Below are positions 11,741 through 22,955 of a DNA stretch of 64,000 nucleotides, one piece after another. Numbering within the stretch: position 1 is the first letter of the stretch; every line of letters starts with the position of its first letter. The stretch is taken from contig OY755244.1 in the NCBI GenBank assembly GCA_963576725.1, positions 85,679,121 to 85,743,120 on the forward strand, in the 5' to 3' direction. A model generated the notes under the pieces. The model saw nothing but the letters and a program-made list of their open reading frames with translations, was not told the DNA's origin and did not search any database. The stretch comes from Azorinus chamasolen (taxonomy: Eukaryota > Mollusca > Bivalvia > Cardiida > Solecurtidae). A program made the translations under genes and the position numbers.

Positions 11741-12466
11741 GTGCGCCGTTTCATTCTGCTTCACTTCTATTCGGTCCCAAGTTTGAGTCTGTTTTCATTC
11801 TCAAGTATCTGACCAATCAGATCAGTTTGAGAGGTTCATTTTAAGTCTAAATTTGAGATCCTGACTCTAAAACTGCAAATTTAAATACTGTTGTAATTTC
11901 CCTATGTTTTGTTTTCAAGTATTTGTCTAAAAGGTGCTTCCCATGCTTAATTTTGAACAAGTGACTTCATTTTTGCAAGTTTTAGTGATATTTTTAAAAA
12001 TGGTGAAATTACAACAATTTTAAAAATTTGCAGCTTCATTGCCAAAACGTTCGTTTTTAGTGTGACATGAAACTTCAGTTAATGAAATTTCATTAAGTGA
12101 TACAACGTTTTACATACGTAATAGTCATGAGGGTAAGGGCTAAAACGAGGAACTTAATTGCGCAGGATTTGTGCTGGGTGCCTTTATGTACATAGTTTAG
12201 GTACATTAGTTAAGTAAACTGCTTTAGCATCATTTGCACAGAGATAATTATGATGCATTTATAATGTTTTATCTTGGTTAATATCTTCAATGATTCATAA
12301 TTGTCAGCAAAACGCATTGTTACTTCGCCCGTATGTATTCAAATACCCAACATTGTATTTTCACTAACATGATTATTTTCTTATGAACACCAAATTTATT
12401 AACCATCAATTTAATATTCAGTCAGACATCAGTTTAAATATCTTACATATTTGCTACTAATAGATA

Positions 12467-12670
12467 CAGTAAAATCTCGTTAATACAACCAGTCAAAAGA
12501 GGTATAATTCTGGATTTTTAAAACAGGTTGTAGCTTAATACAGGACAAAGATTATGCAGAAAGCTCCTATAGGAGCTTTCTGCATTACGTTTTCCCTGTA
12601 TTAATCAACCACTTGTTTTAAAGATTCTTATGTTAAAGAATTATGTGGTCGCATTGGCGAGACTTTATTG
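12467..12670 (+). mobile_element. TA MITE family F
   Basis: CAGTAAAATCTCGTTAATAC at the left, GCGAGACTTTATTG at the right, and TA at both flanks (12465-12466, 12671-12672). The tip is GAAAGCTCCTATAGGAGCTT. Confidence 0.8.
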
Positions 12671-13128
12671 TAAAGATACGCATTAACCCATATCTTTATT
12701 ACACAAAACAGGCAATAAATGAAGAATATAATAATTTTCAAACAATAAAGGCATTTTATGTTTGTGCATTAAACATATGTATAATGAGACATCAGAGATT
12801 TAAATTATCATTTTGAAACGTTAATCTGACGTTTTATGCGAGCCGCTCCGTGAGAAAATGCACATCATTTGGCATAATAGCAAAATATGTAAAAACATCA
12901 GTTTGAGCGTCAATCGTAACTACTCGGTAGTTTTCGGCAAGCTCCGGAAAGAAATCGCCTAAATGTTCCAGTTGCTTGTGCGTCAGAGATACTGCACAGT
13001 TTGTCATGTTCGATAAGTTGTTGCAGAAACTAAAGAGATGTGTACATCCAGATTAGGCGCGATGAAGTGGTCTTGGTCTACATAGTTTTATACGAACGAT
13101 TAACGTATATCTATTGTCCTTTTATCAA

Positions 13129-13537
13129 TTACCCCTATATTGACACGTTTGTAAACAGAATAGGCCCAGATCAGACGGCTCCTGTAGGAACAATTTGATC
13201 AGTGTCTGTTCTGTTTTCTTATTATATGTATATGATTCTACACAGAGGTCCAGATAAGATGTGTAAATCAAAACATTTTTTAAGAATAACTTCTTTATTT
13301 CTCCACCAAACCCTATGTTGTGGCCACTCTTTAGAATCGTCTCTTCGGGGCGATTCTTAAGAGTGGTCACAACATAGGGTTTGGTGGAGAAATGACGATT
13401 TTAGTATTTGAGTAGGCACCTTTATCTGTTGCTCTGATACAGTTTGTATCATGTCCAAACATTCCTCTGTTCATATGACATTATGCGAAGTCGTGTAATT
13501 GTTATTCATGATATCATTATTTCTTACATGAATATGC
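13129..13537 (+). mobile_element. Family B interrupted by family H
   Basis: The left half (TTACCCCTATATTGACACG, hairpin CAGACGGCTCCTGTAGGAAC, GATTCTACA) and right half (ACAGTTTGTATCATGTCC, TTCATGATATCATTATTTC) are separated by the H element at 13243-13436. Confidence 0.75.
13243..13436 (+). mobile_element. MITE family H, copy 2, nested in B
   Basis: CAGAGGTCCAGATAAGATGT...CTTTATCTGTTGCTCTG. The flanks CTACA and ATACA agree with a 5-bp duplication of the B sequence GATTCTACAGTTT, with one difference. Confidence 0.8.
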
Positions 13538-13699
13538 GCCATGTAACATTTAATCAAAGATCAACTATGCTTATGCATATGGAATCATTAATGGAATTAT
13601 ATAAAGATATCATATACAATATGCATGTACTTACCGTTCACAAACCAATAGTTGCATGGGCGTTAAGCAACTTTTACCTCATGTATATTCATGTGACAA

Positions 13700-13884
13700 A
13701 AACGCATTTATGAACGCATACAGAGTAAACATAGATCATGCAGCTATTGTAGCTTATGAAATATGAGTGTGTCCGGTTCAAAATTTCCCTTGTCCATAAT
13801 GCTATTGTAAAAATCAAAATCAGCTAATTGATATTCATGATGTCATTATTTCTTGCATGAATATTCATCAGGATACAGGATACA
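13700..13884 (+). mobile_element. Family B remnant without hairpin
   Basis: Keeps CAAAATTTCCCTTGTCC, CAGCTAATTGATATTCATGA and TTCTTGCATGAATATTCATC. Confidence 0.5.
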
Positions 13885-14120
13885 CAGAGCGGCAGATAAA
13901 GATGCGTACTCAAATACTAAAATGGTCATTTCTCCACTAAATATATGACCATTCTTTAGAATCGTCTCGAAGAGACGATTCTAAAGAATGGTCACACCAC
14001 AGGGTTTCGAGACGATTCTAATGGGTGATAACAAGTTGACTCACAACATAGGGTTTGGTGGAGAAATAAAACACTTATTCTTGAAAATGTTTTAATTGAC
14101 GCATCTTATCTGGACCTCTG
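13885..14120 (-). mobile_element. MITE family H, copy 3
   Basis: CAGAGCGGCAGATAAAGATG...TTATCTGGACCTCTG in inverse orientation. The stem ATCGTCTCGAAGAGACGATT is complete, and one arm is partly repeated afterwards. GGATACA occurs just before the element and 3 bp after it. Confidence 0.7.
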
Positions 14121-14414
14121 TCCGGATACACGTTCAATACGAGTATTTGACACTATTCTTTTTACCATGCATTTCAGTACCGCATTTGGCTTTGTCCTCG
14201 CAAACGCGACATGTCTGATATTTCAAAACAATTTGGATCAAGAAAAATGCTGAGTAACCCCTATATGTCACAAGAAGGTCCAGTCTGTCAAATCCGTCTT
14301 TTGTTTCTCAAGAGCTTGATCTATATCAGAATTTGTTCTGACGTCATTTTTGCAACAGTCTAATGGTTAACCCATCATCCCATACAGATACCGTTTCACA
14401 CATTTTAAAATAGA

Positions 14415-15085
14415 GCAAATTCTGAAAGTGGGAGATCCTTCGAAAGCAAAAGTAGCAATGCGAAAAGAGAAAATTTCAGACTCGGTTTTATTGAGTCTGT
14501 TAATGAATAGTCATTAAAAGTGCAAATATGGAAAAATAGTCAAACAGGGAGAGCCACACACGAAATGACACCGCACCACACACCATCAAACAAGAAACAG
14601 TATAGCCACAAGACAAAACATAACAGGACGCATATCAAGACGAAAAACATTAAACATTAAGCATGTTAAACAACGAAATTGACCATAGGCTGAAAGCAGG
14701 AGTACCGCCTTGGAACGGTCAGTAACCAAATTAAGCTACTGGGGGACTTAAACCTGGTTTACGGGTACCCAACCTCGTCCTTATCCCACTTTCACCAAAG
14801 TCAAAATGTAAATAAAATCCCCCCTCCAGACAACTTCACAACATGAATAACGATGCTCACTACTCATGCCCCTATTACCGACTTAAGCAGTATTCAATTT
14901 TCAAAATTAATAACATCGAAACTAATGATCCCGAAGGAACGGAAAATATAACAACACTGAGAATGAAGTACGGGCGACTTTTTACGGCCGCCACACAAGC
15001 ACTTAATATCTGCACATACATAAATTCGAAAGCAAAAGTAGCGATGCGAAAAGAGAAAATTGCATACTTGGTTTTAGTAGGAGCC
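14415..15085 (+). repeat. Repeat family O, copy 2, with unclassified insert
   Basis: Matches 490-715 and 22505-22955 and carries GACTTAAGCAGTATTC at 14880. The block CGAAAGCAAAAGTAGC occurs at both ends. An insert of about 300 bp (about 14535-14850) contains GACTTAAACCTGGTTTACGG and AACCTCGTCCTTATCCCACT. I do not recognise its class. Confidence 0.6.
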
Positions 15086-15245
15086 ATCTACAGGGTCTGC
15101 TCTGTTTGCTTATGAAATAATATAAATCTGATTCTACACTACTTTCTTCCATTTCCAAACTTACAGTGTTCAATGCCATTTACAAAATCTAACTAATTGA
15201 TATCCATAATATCATTATTTCTTACATAAATATTCATGAGATTAA
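15076..15245 (+). mobile_element. Family B, right part only
   Basis: AGGGTCTGCTCTGTTTGCTT, GATTCTACACTACTTTC and a TTCTTACATAAATATTCATG ending. It abuts a second B copy. Confidence 0.6.
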
Positions 15246-16419
15246 GGGTAACGTATTTACACGCATTTGCAAACAGAGTAGACCCAGATCCAGGTTTGCC
15301 CTGTTTCATTATAGTATATAATATAGATTTGATTCTACAGTTTCTGCCTGGGCCAAAAAAAAGCCTGTGTATATATACCATCATAAACAAGGGCCCCGTG
15401 TGTCGGAGCATTATACGCCCGAAGTATTTGCCGCCGTAACATGCAAAATATTAATTTGAGTTGAAGGTTACTGTGACCTTGAAATTTGACCGACCTCAAA
15501 ATCAATCGGGGTCATGTACTGGCCATGACCAACCTTCATACTAAGTATGAAGACAGCATACCTAATACTTATCAAGTTATTGAGTGGACAATAGTTTAAG
15601 TTGACCTTGACCGACTTACCCCAAAATCAATAGGGGTCATTAACTAGCCATGACCAACATTCCTACTAAGTATGAAGACAGCATACCTAATATTTATGAA
15701 GTTATTGAGCGGACAATACTTTTTAGTTGAAGGTCACCATGACCTTGACCTTTGACCGACTGATTTCAAAATCGACTGATTTCTAGCCATGAACAACCTT
15801 CCTACTAAGTATGAAGACAGCATACCTAATACGTATCAAGTTATTGAGCGGACAAGATTTCTTAGTTGAAGGTCATTGTGACCTTGACCTTTGATCGACT
15901 GACCTCAAAATCAATATGGTTCATTTACTAGTCATGACCAACTTTCCTACTAAGAATAAGACATCACACCTAATGCTTATCAAGTTATTAAGCGGACAAT
16001 ATTTTTGAGTTGAAGGTCACTGTGACCTTGACCTTTGACGGACTGACCTTAAATCAAAAGGGGTCATCTACTAGCCATGATCAATCTTCCTACTAAGTAT
16101 GAAGACAGCACACAAGTTATTGAGCGGACAAGATTTCTTAGTTGAAGGCCACTGTGACCTTGACCTTTGACCGACTGACCTCAAAATCAATATGGTTCAT
16201 TGACTAGTCATGACCAACCTTCCTATTAAGTATAAAGACAGCACACCCATTAGTTGTCAAGTTATTGAGCGGATAAAGAAGTGGCTAACGGACGGATAGA
16301 CAGACGGATGAGTGCCATACCATAATACGACCGAAGCTACCTTCGGGCGTATAAATTCATCTAATAAATATGCATGTTGTTAAAATTTCTAACATGAATA
16401 CTTGACAAGTAAAGGTTAA
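15246..16419 (+). mobile_element. Family B interrupted by a P element
   Basis: The left half has ACGCATTTGCAAACAGAGTA and GATTCTACAGTTTCTGCC. The right half resumes with AATTCATCTAATAAATATGC and ends AAAGGTTAA. The intervening 942 bp is the P element at 15412-16353. Confidence 0.75.
15412..16353 (+). mobile_element. P element (pearl-like) with perfect 13-bp inverted ends
   Basis: Starts TATACGCCCGAAG and ends CTTCGGGCGTATA. Between them are about seven tandem core units of about 125-130 bp (GAAGGTCACTGTGACCTTGA, GACTGACCTCAAAATCAAT, CTAAGTATGAAGACAGCA), followed by a GACGGATAGACAGACGGAT microsatellite. The core-repeat plus microsatellite plus hairpin layout matches the bivalve pearl family. 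Confidence 0.8.
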
Positions 16420-16627
16420 GCCACGCACATTTCTGACTGAGGGAATTTATACAAACAGAGTATACATACTAGTATTTCAACCCAAAACGTTACATTTGAA
16501 TACCGTATGACGAATAAAACGGACACTGCTAACCGTGCAACATTGTTTGTCATTCAAGCTCTTCTCTCAGAGTATACAATTTCATACTGAATGTAGTGTA
16601 CCCCAAAACAAGCTTGGACCATTCCAC

Positions 16628-16843
16628 TTAACCCTTTCGCTGCCAAACTCTGTCGTCTGCTAACTTTGTCGTCTGCTACAAATTTTCATTCTTTTGATTT
16701 TTATTCATTTTTTTTTTCAAAACATAGTAACAGTAACAAACAGTTTGGATCCTGATGAGACGCCGAGTTACTCGGCTTCTCATCTGGATCCAAACTGTTT
16801 GCATAGGTAATCACAGATCCGGCATTGGCAGCGAAAGGGTTAA
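16628..16843 (+). mobile_element. TTAA MITE family C, full copy
   Basis: TTAACCCTTTCGCTGCCAAA...TTGGCAGCGAAAGGGTTAA with TTAA both sides. The stem TTGGATCCTGATGAGACGCC has loop GAGTTACTC. Confidence 0.85.
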
Positions 16844-17031
16844 AATCAGCATTCAAAGGGTTAACTGAAATTTGATTGAAAAGTCTTGTATCAATACATA
16901 TTATCTCTAAAGCAGCCAAAAGTAAATTACAGACAGCAAATCTTGAGATGTCATATAATATATATAGAGAAGGAAATGAGTCTGGATTTGACATGCAATT
17001 TCCCAGTGTGATATATGGGTTGACTTGACGC

Positions 17032-17230
17032 TTAACCTACCGAATAATTAAAACTAGCCCATTCCTTTTAACTGTTTAATTAAGCAAAAAAGTGTATCAA
17101 CAGTTATCACTTAAGAAAATTAATTTCATGACAAACAGTGCATACGTTGACCAAAGGGCTCACGAGGGAGCCGTTTGATTTGGGTCTACAATGTTTGGAA
17201 ATGTTCGGTTTGCGCACTTTTGGGGTTATC
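17032..17230 (+). mobile_element. TTAA MITE family G, copy 1
   Basis: Begins TTAACCTACCGAATAATTAA. The stem TTGACCAAAGGGCTCACG pairs with GGGAGCCGTTTGATTTGG. The right end is not clear. Homologous to 32164-32641. Confidence 0.55.
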
Positions 17231-17563
17231 TTGGTCAAGAAGTATACATCAAATGTAGTCTCTTAGTAAATACAAAAAGATTATGTGCCACTCAAAACGA
17301 ATATACGTAGATGAAATATTAAAAGTTGTTATTTTTATTCTTAAACTAAGTTTCGATTGCACAGTAAGATAAGAACGATTTAGTTTTAACCAACTGATTT
17401 ATTATCTGTCATTATGTATGAGTCTAAAATGAAAGCAGGTGACTGATTGGCAGTTGTCCCTGTCCGTCTGTCTGGGTAAAGGAAAGTAATTGTGTTATTT
17501 TCATATGTATATACTTCAAGCTTACGGTATAATGATGATCAATATGTTTGAAACATCAAATGT

Positions 17564-17795
17564 TTAACCCTTTCCTCCATAAATTATACGCCTTTCTACG
17601 CCTCTGTAAAAGTACTTTATGAAACCATTGTGATAAATAGAGCATGTGTTCCTATAGGAGCAAATGCTTTATTTATCACAATGTTTTCAAAACTACACAA
17701 TTGTAAAAAGTTCCTTTTCTCTAGTAAATGCTCCTTTTCGGTAGATTTATTCAAAAAGATTGGGTCTAAAAATAGCCTATGGAGGAAAGGGTTAA
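17564..17795 (+). mobile_element. TTAA MITE family A, copy 5
   Basis: TTAACCCTTTCCTCCATAAA...ATGGAGGAAAGGGTTAA. The tip is TGTTCCTATAGGAGCAAATG. Confidence 0.85.
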
Positions 17796-18239
17796 ACAAA
17801 CCAATTACATCTTAAGATGCCAGAACTGATACAGAAAAGGGGAAATGAGTCTGGGATTTGACGTACAATTAAGTAAACTGATATGTGGCTTGACTTTACT
17901 GGGCTAACATAGATGTCCATTATATATTCCGAGGTGCATGTCGAATCTAAGTAACAGTCCTAGGAACATCTCAGACAATAAATTGATATTGTTTTACAAA
18001 TGGAACTTATGCAACATCATAAAATGTGTTACTTGAACTGTACATGCAAGTTTTTAGAATCGATTCAGACATCTAGGCGAAACGGTTACATTGTACTTTT
18101 AATTTCTCTACTTCAAACCTATTAATGCGAATTATCTTTCATCTGCAAACACGGCGCTTGCTTCAAAGTTAAAAGCATATTTTCGTTCATTTCTTAAAGA
18201 GCAGTGTTAGATATTCAAACATTCTATATCCCAATAAAA

Positions 18240-18775
18240 CCTGCTTGGGTTACTTCACGTTTACCATGATTACCCTAAGTAAACTTAGGAAAACAGAGTA
18301 GACCCAGATCAAACTGTTCCTGCAGGAATGCCTTTATTGCCTTAATCCTTCTCTTACTGAATTTTAAAATACATTTCTTCTTCTTTACCCATGCCCTGTT
18401 GTATAATTACATATATCTTCACTGTGTATACAAGTAATTCGCTGTCCAATCACTGCTGTGGGATGCACTGGTTGCACAATCAACTTGTAAAGAGTGCAGA
18501 CCCTGATGAGACAGCTCCTGCAGGAGCTGTCTCATCTGGGTCTTCACTATCTACAGGTAGGTTTATTGACGTGAATAGCAAGCGAAGGGTTAAGTATTCG
18601 GGAAAAATTTGGGCAAATAGTGCAGACCCAGATCAAACTACTCCTGAAGCTGTATGATTAGCCTAATTACCCTAAGTATTCGGACAAGCAAACTTAGGCA
18701 AACAGAGCAGACTCAAGGTAAACGGTTGAATCAGGGTCTATACTATTCGCTATTATGTCAGTCTAATTTAAACTT
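18240..18775 (+). repeat. Family I repeats interrupted by a D element
   Basis: TTACCCTAAGTAAACTTAGG and CAGATCAAACTGTTCCTGCA come before the D element, and AGTGCAGACCCAGATCAAAC and ATTACCCTAAGTATTCGG after it. Confidence 0.5.
18342..18593 (+). mobile_element. TTAA MITE family D, copy 2
   Basis: TTAATCCTTCTCTTACTGAA...GCAAGCGAAGGGTTAA. The tip is AGCTCCTGCAGGAGCT. Confidence 0.85.
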
Positions 18776-18956
18776 AACAAACGGTTGCCAATTTGAATAA
18801 TACAGCTTTATAAACAGGTGGAGGGTGATATTCACTAAACAATGTTAGTATTTGACATTAGTTTCGTCCACAGGCAGATCCTACTTTGATCTGTTCAATC
18901 GAATTGTCTACCTTGCGAAAGTTTAAGGTTGCTCTTACAGCGTCGTTATCGCTAGT

Positions 18957-19214
18957 TTAACTCATTCCCTCATATTGACGCTTTTTGACGCCTCTGTAAT
19001 GAGTCACCTATTGAAACCATTGTGATAAATAGAGCATTTGCTTAACAGGAGAAAATGCTCTATTTATCATAATGGTTTCATAACTACGCAATTCTGGGTT
19101 TGTTTCCTTTCCTTTATTAAATGCTCCTTTTCGGTAGATTTATGCAAAGGGGGTTGGGTCTAAAAATAGCCTATGAGGTAATGGTCTAAAATAGCCAATG
19201 AGGGAATGGGTTAT
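18957..19214 (+). mobile_element. TTAA MITE family A, copy 6
   Basis: The left end is TTAACTCATTCCCTCATATT. The tip is altered to TTTGCTTAACAGGAGAAAAT. The 3' end is partly duplicated, and its final tetranucleotide is TTAT. Confidence 0.75.
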
Positions 19215-19295
19215 AACAAAACTGATGAGAAGGTTTAATTCTTCTAAAATGGTGAATATTCATGTAAGAAAACAGTACATCATTAATATTAATTG

Positions 19296-19440
19296 CCGTA
19301 GAACCTCTCTATAACGACCATTAAATTACACCAAGTATTTTATGTTAAAGGCAGTTGGATGCTTAAAGCAAGGTGAAAGTGAAACAGAACGCTCCTATAG
19401 GAACACAAATTAATGGTCGTTATAGAGAGGTTTTACCGTA
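19296..19440 (+). mobile_element. TA MITE family F variant, short
   Basis: CCGTAGAACCTCTCTATAAC left, TATAGAGAGGTTTTACCG right. Only one stem arm, AGAACGCTCCTATAGGAA, is left. Confidence 0.65.
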
Positions 19441-19663
19441 CGTGATTTTTCATTATGGCATATAAACAAGAGTTTATTTTACCATGTCATAAACTGCAGT
19501 ATCAGCTTTATATTATACATAAGCATGCAGGGGTCGTCAGATCTGCGTCTTCCCTGTTTGAAGACATCAACGGGTGCATCTCTATCAGATAAAGGTTAAA
19601 TATTGGTACTCACAGACAGCAATATACATAAAACACTAATGTTGGTGACGTCCATGGTTTATA

Positions 19664-19800
19664 CAGTTGAACTTCGATAACTCGAACTCCAAGGGACCGT
19701 ACAAATTAGTTCGAGATAACAGAAGTTCGAGTCATCTGATTTCTAATTTGAACCATTTGTCAACACCACAGCTTAATACAGGTGTATATATTATAGTGTT
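19664..19800 (+). mobile_element. TA MITE family L, 5' part
   Basis: CAGTTGAACTTCGATAACTC after a TA, followed by AGTTCGAGATAACAGAAGTT. It breaks after CACAGCTTAATACAGG, before the stem. Confidence 0.7.
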
Positions 19801-20006
19801 TGCAAAGGCGTCAGAAAGTGAGCTTATCAAGTACAAGGTAAGTTCGAATAACACATGTGTCCGCCTTTGGCGAGTGTCACAACAAGTTAGTTGGCGTCTC
19901 ATCTGGAGCTACACTAGTTGATAGTCTGATTAAGTTTTAAAAAGGCCGTTTATATAATTGAACACATACCATTTTCGCACATGAAAGTGACTTATCATTG
20001 GATTGA

Positions 20007-20231
20007 TTAACTCTTTAGCTCGTGAATATTTATACAAAACATAATTATTTTATGGGCATTCAATTACTGATCTTTATAATGTCAAATGAACATAGGAATA
20101 TTTTTTGCCGTTTAACACACAGTATATAATCATATCTATGCTATTGTATCAGCAAGCAGTACGCGTGCACGTCTGGTCTTAGTCTACTCTGTTTACAAAA
20201 GCGTCACAGTGCGTATCTTTGCAACGGTTTA
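20007..20231 (+). mobile_element. Family B, degraded
   Basis: TTAACTCTTTAGCTCGTGAA at the left and GTCTACTCTGTTTACAAAAG near the right. The stem is reduced. Confidence 0.55.
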
Positions 20232-20234
20232 GTG

Positions 20235-20560
20235 TATAGAGGATCTTACACGAGTGTTCATTACAAATAGTTTTTATGAAACGAGCTTACTATAATAATA
20301 TGACACGATCTTTAGCGAGTGTAATATTCATTATAGTGAACGAGTTTATTGAAAACAATTTGTAATGAACACAAATGTAAGATTCTTTTTACCACATAAG
20401 CCTTAAAAAGTGTCATAGAAAGTGAAACAGATTATATCTGACGGTCGGATTCAAACTGCTCATTTGCATAAAAAATGCACTAGTGCATTTTCGCGATTTA
20501 TGCCAATCTGTTTCGGCACTCCCACGCAGCAGATTATGTGATAAATACATGTATAATCTG
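20235..20560 (-). repeat. Repeat family M, copy 2
   Basis: Inverted relative to 2280-2690. Shares CAATTTGTAATGAACAC, AAAATGCACTAGTGCATTTT and CAGATTATGTGATAAA. Confidence 0.7.
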
Positions 20561-20859
20561 CACGACGGCTAAACTGACCACGAATAGAATGTTCTCCTTC
20601 AAATCCCCTTCAAAACCAAGTAAATTTCATTATCGATTTATTTCATTTCTTACGGATGAAACAAGTTCCTGACAGTTCCGAAATAGACACAGTTTTGACA
20701 CTTTGACAAGCATTTTAGAAGCAATATCGTTATGGGACGGAAACGTGCCACGTTAAATTGAAGTATTTTTGAATGTCTGGTAGAATCACAAATAAAAGTA
20801 ACATATGGTATGTCGATCTCGCTAATTGCTTGTTAGTGCCGATATTTTAGGTCTTAGTC

Positions 20860-21270
20860 ATCTTCTAACTTTGTCGTCTACCACAATTTTCTTGTTTCCA
20901 TTTTTGTTAACCTGTTTGCTCCCACGATCCCATAAATGGGACGTAGGCAAACAGTGTAGACTTTGATCAGACGCCGCATATTGCGGCGTCTGGTCATAGT
21001 CTACACTGTTTGCTGATAGGAATTTCAATATAAAACAAAACGAAATTGAAAGTTTAGGCCAGGCACCCCTTAGATAAAACAATGGACTAATCCAATATAC
21101 ATGGTAGAATCCACTGGGAGCAAATGGGTTGAAAAACATTGTCATAGTATCAAACAATTTGGATTTTGATGAGATGCCGAGTTGGCCGAGTTACTCGGCG
21201 TCTCGTCTGAATCCAAACTGTTTGCATAGATAGAAACCACAGATGTGGCATTGGCAGCAAAAGAGTTCAT
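20860..21270 (+). mobile_element. Family C interrupted by family J
   Basis: CTAACTTTGTCGTCTACCAC precedes and AACAATTTGGATTTTGATGA follows the J insertion. The stem arms GATGAGATGCCGAGTT and GGCGTCTCGTCTGAATCC flank an enlarged loop. Ends TGGCAGCAAAAGAGTTCA. Confidence 0.65.
20907..21132 (+). mobile_element. TTAA MITE family J, nested in C
   Basis: TTAACCTGTTTGCTCCCACG...TGGGAGCAAATGGGTTGA. The stem is GTAGACTTTGATCAGACGCC with loop GCATATTGC. The right TTAA has become TTGA. Further J-type hairpins lie at 26160-26230 and 26260-26330. Confidence 0.75.
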
Positions 21271-21712
21271 CCATCCCAGTTGTGTCTCCGCCAGATATGG
21301 CAACTGCAGTCCTATAAGTAGCAATTGTACAAGGGAATAAATACATCGTTCTAAAGCAGCCAATCAAGAGAAGTTTAATTATCAACACTGTTGCAGGTAA
21401 AGACTAACAATAAAGTTAAACAAATGACTGAAATAACATTGAACACGTTGTCTAATATAGGAGACAATCAGCTGTTGCTCTTCTGGCAAAAAAAAAGTTA
21501 ATTAATGTTTTTAGGAAAGCATCTAATATTAAATTTTGTTATCACGAGATGGTATATACATTGTAGATGGATGATAATGCGTGTTTTAATCTACCTAATA
21601 TAAACCGGTTATGACTGCTAATATAAGTGACCTGATTTACATTTGTAAAGAGCGTTGGTCACTCGGCGTCTCGTCAGAGTCTAAGCTATTTGACACTCAA
21701 AGCAATAGTTGC

Positions 21713-21959
21713 TTAACCCTTTCGGCGCCAAATTTCTAATTGTCGTCTGCAATCCATTTTTTTGTTAAATCATTCGGTACAATATGGAAATGAGATAAAT
21801 AAATGCAAATTTTAAAGGAATAAAGCACATGTATAGAAATAGAGATTGAGACAAAAAGGGGAGTCCCTGATCAGACGCTGTCTTAAAAAGGCGGCGTCTG
21901 ATCTGGGACTGCACTATTTTCGTGGTGCATTTATGCGACTTCGGCGGTGAAAAGTTTAA
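21713..21959 (+). mobile_element. TTAA MITE family N, copy 2
   Basis: TTAACCCTTTCGGCGCCAAA...TTCGGCGGTGAAAAGTTTAA. The stem is GTCCCTGATCAGACGCTGTC with an AAAA-type loop. Confidence 0.75.
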
Positions 21960-21962
21960 AGC

Positions 21963-22209
21963 TTAACGCTTTACTTCATATAAACACTTGTCCGTGCCTT
22001 TACAACAGAGTAAACCTAGATCAGACGGCTCCTATAGAAGCCGTTTGATCAGGGTCTGCTCTGTTTGCTAACAAAATAATAAAATATCTGACTACATTTT
22101 TTACCTACTACCAAATAATCCTATGTACGTATACCAATATAAAATTCAGCTAATAAATATTCATGATGTCATTATTTCTTACATGAATATTCAACAGGGA
22201 AAGGGTTAA
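21963..22209 (+). mobile_element. TTAA MITE family B
   Basis: TTAACGCTTTACTTCATATA...TTCAACAGGGAAAGGGTTAA. The tip is CGGCTCCTATAGAAGCCG. It lies 3 bp after an N element. Confidence 0.85.
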
Positions 22210-22339
22210 AAGTTTCAACAATATGGTTGAAAATGGACACATTTGCAACAGATTTGTGTTGAAGCAAACATTAATTTTAAAGCTGGAAAATATTAATCAC
22301 ACATAAAATAATTATATAATCCTTTATCTGATTATACCT

Positions 22340-22450
22340 AATAGAGGCGCTTTTTGTTGCCAATGCAAACAGGGTAGATCCAGATCAGACGGCTCCTGTA
22401 GGAGCCGTCTGATCAGGATCTACTCCGTTTGCTTATGTAATTACATAGAA
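22340..22450 (+). mobile_element. Family B hairpin fragment
   Basis: Complete hairpin from CAAACAGGGTAGATCCAGAT to GGATCTACTCCGTTTGC with tip CGGCTCCTGTAGGAGCCG, but without ends. Confidence 0.65.
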
Positions 22451-22504
22451 AAGCGGGGACAAGTGGACCATAATACTGAAAATGTCCACCTGTAATACAG
22501 ATAT

Positions 22505-22955
22505 ACATGTATTCTGAAAATGGGTGATCCTTCGAAAGCTAAAGTAGAAATGCAAAAAAAGAAAATTGCAGACTCGGTTTTATTGAGTCTCTTCATGAGT
22601 AGTAATTAAAAGTGCAACACTTCTCACGCCCTTTAGCACCGGCTTAACCCTTTCCCTCATATTGACGACTTTTGACGACTCTGTCAAAGTCACTTTGTGA
22701 AACCATTGTGATAAATAGAGCATTTGCTCCTATAGGAGCAAATGCTCTATCTATCACGATAGTTTCAAATTACAAAATTCTAAAATTTTCCTTTTCTCTA
22801 GTTAATGCACCTTTTCGGTAGATTTATTCAAAAGGTTTGTATCTAAAAATAGCCTATGAGGTAATGGGTTAAGCAGTATTCAATTTTCAATACTAATAAC
22901 ATCAAAACTAATGATCCTGAAGGACGAGAAAATATAACAACACTGAGATCTATAT
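22505..22955 (+). repeat. Repeat family O, copy 3, split by an A element
   Basis: TGATCCTTCGAAAGC... runs to CACCGGC, then the A element, then GCAGTATTCAATTTTCAA to AAATATAACAACACTGAG. The joined flanks equal the uninterrupted copies 1 and 2. Confidence 0.8.
22644..22872 (+). mobile_element. TTAA MITE family A, copy 7, with proven target site
   Basis: TTAACCCTTTCCCTCATATT...ATGAGGTAATGGGTTAA. The flanks GCACCGGC and GCAGTATT are joined by a single TTAA in the family O copy at 490-715. Confidence 0.93.

Noticed and set aside
22644..22872. Perfect hairpins of families A and B as pre-miRNA genes
   Set aside because: They sit inside mobile elements with terminal repeats and target duplications. 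Nothing in the sequence shows transcription or processing.
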